From: Macrocybe gigantea
Lineage: Eukaryota; Basidiomycota; Agaricomycetes; Agaricales; Callistosporiaceae
NCBI GenBank assembly: GCA_011319805.1
Contig: SJRY01000062.1
Location: 62,001-126,000, forward strand
Length of the DNA stretch: 64,000 bases
Reading direction: 5' to 3'
Position 1 is the first letter of the stretch; the number at the start of each line of letters is the position of its first letter. The notes under the pieces were generated by a model. It did not search any database. It was not told where the DNA came from and saw nothing but the letters and a program-made list of their open reading frames with translations. Shown piece after piece: positions 1-10,659 of the stretch. Position numbers and translations under genes: made by a program.

Positions 1-1
1 G

Positions 2-599
2 AGCTATGGCATCGAACTCATGCCTGGGCCCGCGAAAGTGGCGCGGGAGATGGTGGAGCACCTTGAGGTCCGCTGCAGGATGTGGGGAGTGAAGATGGGC
101 GAGGTAGAACTCGAAGAGGGGAATATGTTAACCAGCAAAAGAGTGGACGAGTTGATGCCAAAGGCGGACGTTGTGCTTGTGGATAACAAGGTCTTTGAAG
201 AAAGTTGTGAGTGTTCCATCTCCCTTGATGGTTGGTCTGTCAAAATTGACCATTTTTTCACCTAGTGAACGAGGCTTTGAGGCCAAAATTCTTAGATCTG
301 AAGGAGGGTGCTATCGTCATTTCTCTGAAGCCTTTCGTATCTTCCCTGAACGCACGCGTTACGGAACGAAATGTATGAGAATTTACTTTTCTTTACGGCT
401 ATGTAATGACTGTGACCAGGTGGATGACATTAGCGCTATTTTCGACGTGACGGAGCGCCCTTATCACTCCGGCAGCGTCTCGTGGGGCAACAATGGTGGG
501 ATATACTATCTACACCGCGTAGACCGGGAAGGCTACGCCACAATTCGTCAGCGTTTTGAAAGTTCACGGCTCAACAGGAGCACAAGGACGCGAAGATGA
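2..599 (+). CDS. DOT1: DOT1-type histone H3-K79 methyltransferase, C-terminal part (5' end outside window)
   Basis: Nuclear enzyme that methylates lysine 79 of histone H3 using S-adenosylmethionine. Only the C-terminal half of the catalytic domain lies in the window. Exons 2..206, 266..372 and 420..599 join in phase across two GT-AG introns of 59 and 47 bp and end at TGA 597-599. Family landmarks read in order are SYGIELMPGPAK, the VVLVDNKVFEE strand (the VFVNN-like substrate/SAM-pocket motif), FLDLKEGAIVISLKPF, and GSVSWGNNGGIYYLHRVDR, which matches the end of the Dot1 fold. The tail is basic (SRLNRSTRTRR). The start, the N-terminal DNA-binding region and the first SAM motif are upstream of base 1. 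Recognition rests on the collinear order of these motifs. Confidence 0.88.
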
Positions 600-1333
600 C
601 ATCGAACTTGGCAGCCCTTTTTGGACATGTCACTCGCCCTTTCCATATCCATACTCACTTTTCCTACTGACAGACAACCCTAACTTATCAGAACGATAAC
701 TGCTTCATATCGCTTTTCGCCATGTGTCTGTATATACGCTATCAGTTTTCCACTCGCTACGTGGCAGATTCATCTGAATACTCAACCGCCGTCGTGATGT
801 ACCCATGTCATCCAGCTCTTGGATTAGAAAACCGAAGTTTGACCGAATACATACTCCGTCAAAGACCCATATGTCAGTCGCCCATAGCGAGGTCAATTTC
901 CCCGCAATCCAATATGGTTGAACGTGAGTTTCTCCGCGTTCACTACGAGTTACATGGAAAGTGCCCGCTCGATCATGCTGCTGCTTCTGCCGCAGCTCAA
1001 TCTGGTGCTGAGATACCCACAGACCGTCAACATTGCCTCCGAGCTTGATTATGCTTTGAGTGCCTGCCAGCGCATAATGCTAGTTGTGGCTGTTAAAGTG
1101 AATGTTTCTATTCTATGCGCAATTTCATCGGGCTTCCAGCGGTGCGCCGACGGACGTAAGGATAAAGGCCTGTAATATACAAGTTTAATGGGGGGTACAA
1201 TTGCTCGCCATGTGATTGGCTCGGAACAAAGTGGTCACGATCCGGAATCACGCGACCAACTCGTCTGGACCCCTCAGCCAGGTTGTTGCTCTCCATCCCG
1301 CCTGCCTCCGACCGTAAGACCTCCAAATCTACC
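600..1333. other. Intergenic region between DOT1 and SDHB
   Basis: 734 bp with no reading frame that resembles a conserved protein. It should hold the DOT1 3' UTR and the SDHB promoter. I see no TATA-like element near the SDHB start and no repeat. Confidence 0.5.
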
Positions 1334-2363
1334 ATGCAATTCCTCGCGGCCCGCCGCTCGACGCTGCGCGCGTTCTCCAGCGTCCGCATGCTATCCACCG
1401 CTGCACGTCTGGCTCAGGCAGAGCCCACGACCAAGCCTGTGTTACTCAAGGAATTCAAGATCTACCGCTGGAACCCCGACGAGCCGTCTAAGAAGCCCCG
1501 CCTACAATCATACACCATTGACCTGAATCAAACCGGTCCCATGATTCTGGACGCCCTCATCAAGATCAAGAACGAGATGGACCCCAGCTTGACCTTCCGC
1601 AGATCCTGTCGCGAGGGCATTTGCGGTTCCTGCGCCATGAACATCAATGGACAAAACACATTGGCATGCTTGTGCAGAATTGATAGGAGCCCCAGCTCTG
1701 ACACCAAAATCTATCCCTTGCCGCATAGTGCGTCCTATTCCACTCTCAATGTTCGGCCGCTGAACTGGTTTGTCAATGCCCTAGTGTACATCGTCAAGGA
1801 CCTTGTACCGGATTTGACTCACTTCTACAAGCAGTACAAATCAATCCAGCCGTATCTCCAGAATGACAAGCTGCCTGAGAAAGGTTCGTTCTTTTCACTT
1901 TAGCAGCCATCGTGCGGGGATAAACCCCTTTCAATAGAATTCATTCAATCCCAGGAAGATCGCAAGAAGCTCGATGGCCTCTACGAGTGCATTCTTTGTG
2001 CCTGCTGCTCGACTTCTTGCCCCTCGTATTGGTGGAACCAGGACGAGTACCTCGGTCCGGCAACGCTCATGCAAGCATACAGGTGGATTGCTGACTCCAG
2101 GGTAAATCATTCTCACCGTCTATTCCCTTGTTGTACCATTATGAATTGCTGTCTAGGATTCCTATACCGCCCAGCGCAAGGAGAAATTGCAAAACGAGAT
2201 GAGTCTTTACCGATGCCACACCATCTTTAACTGTAGGGCGTGTCCGTGCTCAATTAACAAATTTGATGTTAACGCTGTCATTACAGGCTCTCGCACTTGT
2301 CCAAAGGGGCTTAACCCCGCACAGGCCATTGCGAAAATCAAGCTTGCACTCGCCACCGACTGA
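1334..2363 (+). CDS. SDHB: Succinate dehydrogenase iron-sulfur subunit, mitochondrial (complex II)
   Basis: Carries electrons from FAD in SdhA to ubiquinone in the inner mitochondrial membrane. Five exons (1334..1727, 1785..1883, 1938..2101, 2157..2232, 2287..2363) give 269 residues, a normal length. Met at 1334 is chosen because it opens a basic, Arg/Ser-rich presequence ([18 protein letters not shown]). The 2Fe-2S cluster motif CREGICGSC is present. The second half has [16 protein letters not shown] and [17 protein letters not shown], the ligands of the 4Fe-4S and 3Fe-4S clusters. The histidine in CHTIFNC is the residue altered in carboxamide-fungicide-resistant fungi and is unchanged here. 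All four introns are 53-57 bp and GT-AG. Confidence 0.97.
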
Positions 2364-2668
2364 GTCACGGCCAAGTGAATTGTTCAACTCGACAATGCGG
2401 ACTTACGATCGACAGGAAAGACATAGCTATTGCGAAAGGGGGAAGCGGAGACTGTCTCCCTTAGTCCACATTGCTAGACCCTACTGTAGGCCTAATTCTT
2501 CGCCATGACAGAATCTATTTTCTTCACGTTGACCTTCACCCGAATGCTGGGTCACGAACCCATACATCGGCGATTGTTTGTTCGCCTACATGAAATGGAA
2601 TGGATTGCAACGGTTTGCTGAGGATATACTACGGACGTCAGTAATTCACCTCGGAGCTACGACCTGAA
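2364..2668. other. Short convergent intergenic region, SDHB / mL38
   Basis: About 305 bp between two stop codons of convergent genes. It probably contains both 3' UTRs. No distinct element seen. Confidence 0.5.
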
Positions 2669-4401
2669 TTAGATATAGCGTTTGATTTTTTTGACTTCCA
2701 CATAACGATCCGCTTTTGGCGGCCTGCCGTATCTCGGTTCCTGCTCCTCTGCGAAAAGGAAAGACGGGATCAGCTTCCAAGGCAACATTACGGGATCGTG
2801 ATCCACGGCGTATGCGCGAATCGCGGGATAGGATCGGAAGACAAGGGTATCAGAACTCACTCAAAATTTCAGCATATATTCTGGAAACGTCTTCACTCCA
2901 CAGTTCCCTCCACATATGGACTCCACCGCCCTTGGACCCATCTAAACCCCACCGTCGTGCAAACTCTCGGACATTGAACTGACGCCGCTCAGCGTCCGTG
3001 ATCGACGGAATGTCGAGGAATTCAGAGGTCGGAACACCAGGCTTTGCACGAGCCTCGGTGTTGCGGGAGTACGGTACACTTGCCAGAGGTGGTTGCGGCA
3101 GCAAAAGGAGTACGTATCGATGATAGGGTGTGCCTTGCTGGGGATGCGGCGGAATGTAGCGCGTGTGCGAGTTCAGGTCCGTAATGCGAGACTGATGGGT
3201 AGCAGACAGAGGCACGTTAGGTCTAAGATAAAGTAAAGTTAGTCTCCAAAACCATGCAAAAAAAAGGACACCGATAGGGGATCCGGGGGAGAAGGAATGC
3301 GTACTTTAGCCAGTGAAGGAAGGTATCATATGACTGTGACGCTTGGTTCGGAACATCTGTCGATCAGAAAGGCTTAATGAGACCATTAGCTGGCAATTGT
3401 GACAGGAAACACTGACCAGGGTCGACTAGAAGCATTGTGTAGAGCCTCGTATCAGTATGGAAGACATTGGCGTAAAGTTTCGGGGGTTCGATGGTCTGTA
3501 TGGCCATATTCAGGCGTAAGCATGGTGCTGAAAGAACGTCACCGAAGACTGAACTTGTTCAGGTAGCAAAAATTTTCCCGGTTCCACGATGGCTTGTACT
3601 TTGCCAGTTTTTCTCATCATCTCCCGCGTGGTCTTGGTGGAAACGTGGAGATCGATGGACGGACGGAGATGCGGCAATACATCCGGGACAACGTGCATCT
3701 GGTGTATGCGTTCCATCTGTAGGCCAGATTTAGCACAACTGGCTGGAAAGGAAAGGAGACGCCCAATGTACCAGAAGGTCGAGGTCGCCGTCCTTTCTCC
3801 ATCTCTGCTCCATCAAATGCCGGTGGACGGGTTTATTCATGTCCACTGACAAAGAATGTCACGAGTGTACAGAGTCTATGAGTACATGACGCGTACCCAT
3901 TGCGTTTGAAACAGCCCATCTAACCTCGGGAAGGTTGGCCTGGCTCTGCACTTCGAGAATGTGCAGCTTGTCGCGCATTTTCTCCAATTCCGCGTCCAGC
4001 ACGACAGCTTGCTGAGATTCGCCGAGTTCCGAGATTTTTTTCTCCTGTTCCTCGACGCGGAGTCGCAGCGCCTTGGCCTCATCGGTCAACCTTGCGCTGT
4101 CGGAGCAAATGAGCTTGAGAGCAAGGTCATACGCCGGCAGGACGCCTTCGGCGAGAGGGCGATTCCATGTACGCGGATTCGCGTTCGATATAGGCGCGCG
4201 ACGGGTCACCAAGGGCCGACGAATTCTACTGCCGTGAGTGGAGCTGTCGTCGGATGGTGCATGCTCAGCAGCCGGTGCAGACTTGTTTTCATTCAGGCTT
4301 GCTGATGGAGGGATTTCCGTCGGAGCAGAAGCGGAAGAGGCGTGTGCGGTAGAATAACCACGCTTGAGTACGACGGAAGCATGCCTGCACAGACGATGCA
4401 T
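2669..4401 (-). CDS. MRPL35: Mitochondrial large-subunit ribosomal protein mL38 (yeast MRPL35 type)
   Basis: Structural protein of the mitochondrial 54S ribosomal subunit with a PEBP-like fold. Seven exons on the minus strand (3897..4401, 3772..3845, 3717-side 3555..3716, 3417..3495, 3305..3356, 2861..3222, 2669..2748) join in phase to 437 residues. Met at 4401 starts a basic presequence (MHRLCRHASVVLKRGYST). Diagnostic stretches are PVHRHLMEQRWRKDGDLDLL, RIHQMHVVPDVLP, FLLPEQTIEPPKLYANVF, TMLLVDPDVPNQASQSY and the C-terminal EPRYGRPPKADRY. A coiled-coil segment (about residues 95-150) precedes the conserved core. An upstream in-frame Met at 4482 is an alternative start but would weaken the presequence. 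Introns are 50-112 bp. Confidence 0.93.
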
Positions 4402-5189
4402 GCTAAATGTTTCCAAAAAGCGGAACTTGGAATTCGGCGAGATTTTGGCTGTTTGACTTTGTTTGACCAAGTGGGACCGCATTTTGCGCAATAACACAGC
4501 CTGAATTCTAGGCGACACACACACACTAAATACACCAAGTGCTGTACTGCGTGATATCAAGAGGCGTCTATGGAATGTCCTGCTGTACATAAAAAGTTCC
4601 TATAAGGTGGTCAGACCAAAAAATTAACATATGAAACGAGGGAAAGCCAGGATGTGTAAAGTGTGTAAAAGCACAACAGAGAGCCAAGAATGAGCATATA
4701 AGCAAGGTATGAAGCAGAGTATATGATACGTAGAGATAAGGATATATGCCGACAAGTTGGTCGAGAGACGACCGACGATTGACTGGGTAGCGCAAGAGGA
4801 CCGGGGTGGGGAGGCGGACGCGTAATACTTGAACGTCAGATGCTTGGTGCTCGTCCTGGGCAAGAGCAGGATTGTACAGCATGTACAAATCGAATCAAGA
4901 GAATCGGGCCAATGCGATATGCGAGCTACAGAGTGGACGCAATGACAGGGGTCGCGGAGCCAAATCGAGAAATGGGGTGCGTATCGCGTAGCAATAGGTT
5001 ATAGGACGCAATATACAAAAATAAGGATAGTGGCCGAATGCAGGAGCGTATAGGCTCGTTGGAGCACCGGATTCACGCTGAGAAATGTTTTAGAACGTCG
5101 CCAAGGTGAAACTGCGAGCCACAGATATTGCTTCCTGTTCTTGTTCTCTTGGGAACCTGTACTGGAATTCTACAGCAGTATGTCAGTAT
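4402..5189. other. Intergenic region, mL38 promoter / FYVE-gene 3' region
   Basis: 788 bp between two minus-strand genes. Open stretches at 4568-4888 have no recognisable protein character. The mL38 promoter should lie immediately right of 4401. Confidence 0.45.
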
Positions 5190-6277
5190 TCAATTACGGT
5201 GCACAGGAATGATACACGAGCCTCCGTCTTTGACAATCGGATTGTCCCTGCGCGTTCGTTCTTCTCTCTCTTGCTGCTCCATGTCGATTTCGTATTGCGC
5301 TTTGGCACCCGGAATAGGCGGCCTGTATCCAATGATGACAGGATCTTGTTTCGGTTCCCAGCGCCCGCCGCCCGTAGCTTTACATAGAACACTAGAACGA
5401 CGAAGGGGGTAGGCATCAAGTTCGCCATAGGAGCGCTCCAGCTCAGGAGGAAGGGTCAGATGGGAAGCTCGAAAGGCGGAGCGCCGAGTGCTATTGAGGC
5501 TGGCAGTGCTGGAGGTCGCATGTAGCGACTGGGCTCTCCGAGCGAGAGGCGCAGCCGAAGCAAGCACAGCAGCGGGGGTGGTCTGATGTGACTCTGAGGC
5601 GACAGTTAAGCTAGAGGAAAGGGAGCTGCCACCACTGGTGACGGGGGAAAGGGAGAGGGGAGATTTGACAATCGCGAGGGGAGAAGAGATGGTGCGAGGA
5701 AGAGGCGAGCGACAGAGTTCGGAGCGTACACTAGTGCCGTGGATGAGATCCCAACAGTCGTCGCAGACCCGCGAGGGGACCAGAGGCGATTCTGGGGATG
5801 CAAAGGATGAGAGCGGCACATTACGTGGAGGGTACAGAAAGTCAAGGTTTGAGGTGTCGAGAAGAGGGGTAGAGCGCGAGCTGCACACGTTGCAGAAGAT
5901 ACCACCACATTTGCGACAGTGCTAGGGACAGCTTGAGCCGAGTGAGCTGGCTTGAAAGACCAACAGAAGACTTACGTGTCTCCGTTCAAGGAAGGAGAAC
6001 TTGGCTTGACAGTACAGATTATCGCAGCGAGTTGTGAAAGCATCGGGCTAGAGAGGCGCGTGAGCAGCCGCAAGAACGAAAGAGATAAAAGTCGCACCTT
6101 CCAGAGGTGCTTGGGGAGGAGGACGGCGAGGTGCTCGTTGGGTCGCTCAGGAATGCTGGCGAGGCTGGAGGAGGATGAGGACGGTGAGCTGTGGACAAGG
6201 GATGGAAGAGGGGAGTAGAAGGAGGAAGGGGACGCGGAGCAGGAGGAGGGGGAGGAGGAGGATGTGGTGGTGGCCAT
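5190..6277 (-). CDS. FYVE zinc-finger protein
   Basis: Predicted endosomal adaptor binding phosphatidylinositol 3-phosphate. Three exons on the minus strand (6098..6277, 5976..6047, 5190..5921) give 327 residues. After a Ser-rich N-terminus comes the finger: KHLWKPDAF (the WxxD motif), CDNLYCQAKFSFLERRHHCR (RRHHCR is the lipid-binding signature), CGGIFCNVCSS, then a loop of about 35 residues and VCDDCWD, giving eight zinc ligands. The C-terminal 170 residues are low-complexity and end in an acidic/basic helix. The two introns split the finger at W-K/P-D and at RRH/HC. No second domain was recognised, so the specific orthologue is not assigned. The final exon could be extended by another intron near 5195; I chose the plain stop. 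Confidence 0.85.
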
Positions 6278-8393
6278 AGGTGGTTTGGGCGCGACGGAGG
6301 AGAGGGTAGATTATATTCGGTCACAACCAAGCACTCGTGGGAACGGCGACGTTGCCATCGGATCTCAGATCCAATCACCCTCGTCAATTCATCGGAAGAA
6401 TCCCGGAAATCACACGACCAACACATCACGTGACGGCAAGGCCACAGATGACCACAGAGAATCAACTCCCGTCAGGCGCTTGATAGACGATGCATTTGAA
6501 TATCGTCACGGCATCTTTTTTGAAATTCTAATCTCCAAGGCCAATGTCTCGCGTCAGTTTTACACCTCTCAAGATGGACTGGAGCTGCACGATACCCCAC
6601 ACGTCGCCGAGCATGCATTTGCGCGTCCCGCGAGCCGGTTCTCGTCTGAAAGTTGTCCCAAATCAAGAGAGCGGCGAGGTTGAAATTTTCTTTTTTTGTT
6701 TGTCTGTTCCTTTTTTCCGACCCTTGACAACACCTGACAACATATCCCCTCACCTCGACCCCGACTGTCTGCATAGTTAGCACAACAGACTCACAGATTC
6801 CTGATTTATTTCATTTTTGGTTTAGCAGCTTTCCGGAAGACGCGGCACGGTCGCTTACACTAAGCCCTCTCCATCTCCATTTGCCCACGAATCTGCTCCT
6901 TCTCGCCGCGGGCTTCAACAGTGGCACTCTCCGTCGTCGACACGTGTAGACTCTGCCACTCTCGGCCCGACACCCTCTGTCTCGCGCCAAATTATCACAA
7001 TCCACTTCTCCCAAAGCCAATCGAGTTGCCGTCCTTCCGACCATACCCGACTTCATTTATCGATCGATCATTGATCAATGTTATGTTGCGCCCAATCCTG
7101 CACAGGTCCTTCCTTCCCCACGTCCAGAATTCTCTACTCGTCCTCCTCGACACGTCGACCATCATATACACTTATCAGGCAATGGCAGTGACCTAAATCG
7201 CTTCCTTTCAGAGATGAAGCAATTCCGCGCTATCGATATGTTATTCCTCGCCTCTCCGTGTAAAAAGCCTGTAAGCACAGCATACTGGTCTTGCTCTTTC
7301 TTTTTTCCTCCCGAACACATGGTGCCTGTTATGCATAGTGTCTGGAAAAAAAAATTCGATGATCGATGATCGATCATTTGGCGAAAATGTGTCGTCACGT
7401 CAGCACATATTAGACTACGGCTCTATTCTTGCAACGTCGATCGGACAGTTTGCCAATCCACTGCTCGTGTGCATTCAATTATTCTGCCACAGCGACCAAT
7501 CCGTGAACACGGCATTTTGGCAGAAATCACGGACCGCGTAGAATCTGCGATACCTCATTGTTTATCGGACGATACTTCGGCCTCCACGAGCAACCTTTGC
7601 TTGTGATCTATGTGATCACTCCTCCAAGAAATCGATGACCATGCTATCGATCAATTTCCACAGCTCGCCAAGCAACCTCCATTTGTTGTCGTCGGATATG
7701 CCATGGGCTGGCCTTCTTTCATGACGTTCTCTACCTGGTTCTCGAAGTTGTACCCTGCATTCCCTTCATCGAAGCGAAAAACCGTCTTCCATCCTCCTTC
7801 AAGTTGGCATCTCACCGTCATATGATCCATCGCATCTGTCAACTCCCTTCACTCATTATAGCCCCAGAAACTGGCCATGGGTGTCTCCGCGACTGATTGA
7901 AGGACAAGGAAAAAGAGCGACAAAAAGTCTCCTTCTCATAGACACGTAATAGACTTTCCACGCAAATCCCCAATTGACCATATGGCTCCTTATGGTCGGG
8001 TCAATGGACACGATATCAGAGCCTCTTTCTTTCTCCGAGCAGGGAGGAACATTTGTTCTCCAGTTGCTAAAAGGAGCTTCATAAGATGCTCACAGGAAAC
8101 GCTCAAGATATGTCCATGCGGATATAACTGATCTTCAAAGCATCCGTCCTGACAGCCAGCGTTGATGTCATGACTGAGCAACGAATGTTGCTTGATGCCA
8201 GGGTGCTTGAAAATCATACATGCCATCCTTTACGCACGGATTCGTCTCGTCACAAAAAGTCAGGAACAGATCATCCTAACTGCTAACATCGACGTCGACA
8301 TGCCCTATCTTCAATGAGAGACCCTCCAGCATACCCTCTTCAGCCGTCGAACCTACACCGTCGCGAAGAGCCTATGAAGGCCATGAAGGTCTC
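6278..8393. other. 2.1 kb stretch without a recognised gene
   Basis: Divergent on neither side: minus-strand genes flank it. It has several short open frames but none with family motifs or a consistent splice pattern. Visible features are a CT-rich tract near 6690-6725, and clusters of overlapping GATC/ATCGAT palindromes near 7056-7080 and 7354-7380. It may hold a long promoter for the FYVE gene, a non-coding transcript, or a decayed insertion; I cannot tell which. Confidence 0.35.
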
Positions 8394-10331
8394 TCATGCG
8401 AAAATCGATGTCCAGGTCCAATATCGCTCTGCTATGCCGAGAAGTAGGTCATATCCAACTCCATCCAGTTCAACCAGCCCGTCATCGGTCTGCTCTTGCG
8501 CCGTTTCATGTGGCAAGGTCGTAAATTCGCAGGAAGAATTAGCTTCTTGGGGCACCCTGCCGGTCCACAGTGTACCACCGATGTTTGGGGCCACATTTAC
8601 ATGTGCGAAATTCACCTGCGACGCTTCATCATGGTAGGCATCAGCTTGCAGGGTTGCGTCCCGAATATCTCCGGGACTGGAGTTGTCCTGTTGATCTCTT
8701 GGTGTCGCTAGTCTTTCAGGCATCAGGAGCCCTCGATCAAAGTTCTTGCACATCCTTTCGAGTTCATGGCCCATCCGTTTGCATTTCGTCAGCACTTTCA
8801 ATAGAGTAGTCGATATCGACTCCCATAGAAGTCTGCCATCTCCTCCGGCTCCCTGTCCACAGAAGGGTTTGGCGCCATGCACCAACGGCGGGTCGTCGAA
8901 GAGGGAGTGGATCACAGCGCACAAGTACCACAATGCATCCTTGACCGCAAGCTTGCGCAGACGAGACGGCAGAGTTCTTCCAGAAGGATCGCTTTCAGCG
9001 AGGTTAGCATTGACCCCTAATGCACTCGCTCGCGGCTTTAAAGATGAGCCGTCGCCTGAACGGAATAGCATCCGTTCGATTTCGCGTGTGGTATCCAGGA
9101 TTAAGCATGCCTGAAACAAATTTGAAGTTCGAATGGGATTTTGCGTAGCTCGAAATTCGCTATGGACAGAGATCACCACTCTCCGGAAGAAGTTTAGCAA
9201 GTCTTTCCGTATGTCAACAATATCGCAAGGCAAACCCGTTTGAGGTACATTATTCGAGTCGACTCTAGAATTTGCCACTGGCTCATGAATCCGTAAATCT
9301 CTAGAATTGGGAGGTTCCGCTTGCGGACGGAAGCATCTGTAGAGGTAAGATTCAGACAGGACTGCAAATGATTTGATCACTGGCTGCATGATTAGCAAGG
9401 ACAGCTGAGATAGGATGTTTTCCATCGATCCCGTCAGCGGTTCGTGTGTAGGGCTTTGGGTTGCTACTGACGCTGTCCGAGATATGGTCAAAATTGTCAT
9501 CAGAATGTGATGTAGAACGATGCTGAAACTTCGTAGTTGGCTTTGCTGAGCGACAGAAGGTCTGGGACATGCGATGATCTGATTCAGCCCAGCTGCAAGA
9601 ACGCGGAACGATTCGTTGGCGACAGCTAGACAAAAGTCTGGATCAGCCTTTATTCTGTCTTGGGACCAGAGGTTGTCGTCTATCGTGCGGCAGATTAAAT
9701 TTGGAGCTGGGGATCAGGTATCTCAGTCCTTTACAAGATAGAATGGTGAAAGATGGCCTTGCCTTCAAACACAGCAAAAGTGGACTCGTAGTTCTCGATA
9801 TCCAACTGCTTAGCGAAAGTATGATTAAGTGACGTTTTTTTCTTCTTCTTGATAGGCCCGCCGCACGAGGCTCGTTCAGGACCAGAATCTGGGACCGTGG
9901 TCGTCATTTCGGAATCGATTCGAGCTCCTTGAACAGATCCGCGGTCAGAAAGCGGCAAAAGCGAGGATAGCCTTCGTACTGAGACGATCGTGTTCGTACT
10001 TGTCCTTCAGCTTCTGGTACTCTCGTTCAATCTCAAGTGCACGAGTACGCCACGGGTTGTTGTCTCTTGACATCAGGCATTTGCATATGGGGAACATGTG
10101 CTGCAGATCCAGGACATACGCTGAACAAACGAGTGGGTTCTCCAATGCGACGTTACAGCGTCTTCTACGGGATACACACATGAAAAGGATTGGTCTTGAG
10201 GTCTATGCCGAAGGGCAAAAAGCGCCTCCAGGTAACGATAAGAGTGATGTCGCAGGAATGGCGTCCAGACTTACTACTCCGATCCGTATCCGGTCGATGA
10301 CGGATAAGTGCACATCGCTTTTCCCATCCAT
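8394..10331 (-). CDS. Hypothetical coiled-coil/helical protein, possibly Mei4-like
   Basis: Five exons on the minus strand (10275..10331, 10120..10202, 9980..10065, 9763..9927, 8394..9706) join in phase to 567 residues. Exon 4 to exon 5 requires a GC-AG intron (9707..9762, donor AAG/GCAAGG), which is the only join that keeps frame. The N-terminal part has a charged coiled coil beginning NPWRTRALEIEREYQKLKDKY, then a Lys patch (IKKKKKTS). The remaining 400 residues look alpha-helical with many Leu/Val repeats and no catalytic signature. The arrangement of a WxxxxLExE coiled coil near the N-terminus followed by a helical body recalls the meiotic double-strand-break factor MEI4/Rec24, but this is a resemblance seen by eye, not a demonstrated homology. 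The start at 10331 is the weakest part of the model. Confidence 0.55.
9707..9762 (-). other. GC-AG intron in the Mei4-like gene
   Basis: 56-bp intron with donor AAG/GCAAGG, a CTGAG branch-site candidate and acceptor CCCCAG. Every GT donor nearby leaves the wrong phase for the long downstream exon; the GC donor gives phase 1 exactly. Confidence 0.6.
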
Positions 10332-10659
10332 ATCCTGTGGTGTGCACTTCGCTGAAAAAGTATATCTCTGTGATCAGAGTTGACGTTGAGATTGTAACGT
10401 GAGCGTCTCAGAACGCATACATTAAACATCACGACAATTTACATTGTCTTCGATCAATAAACACTGCAGCATCTACTACGAAACCCACATCATACGTGCC
10501 ACGAAAGGCAGGATACAAAACATCCAGTTATAAGAATACAAAAGATATAACGTATAGAAAGGGGAGCTACGATAAGAGATAGTTGACCATTAGCTTATGG
10601 AGATTCCTGAAATGAGGCACTACCCACGGAAGCGCGGTATGGTAAATTGGGTTAAGACG
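10332..10659. other. Intergenic region, no feature seen
   Basis: About 330 bp between two minus-strand genes; AT-rich centre, no reading frame or repeat of note. Confidence 0.45.

Noticed and set aside
4568..4888. Possible small minus-strand gene right of mL38
   Set aside because: Composition is not coding-like, no splice or start context, no recognised motif.
6019..6465. 148-codon Pro/Ser-rich minus-strand frame over the FYVE start
   Set aside because: It overlaps the real first exons in another frame; the FYVE cysteines fix the correct frame.
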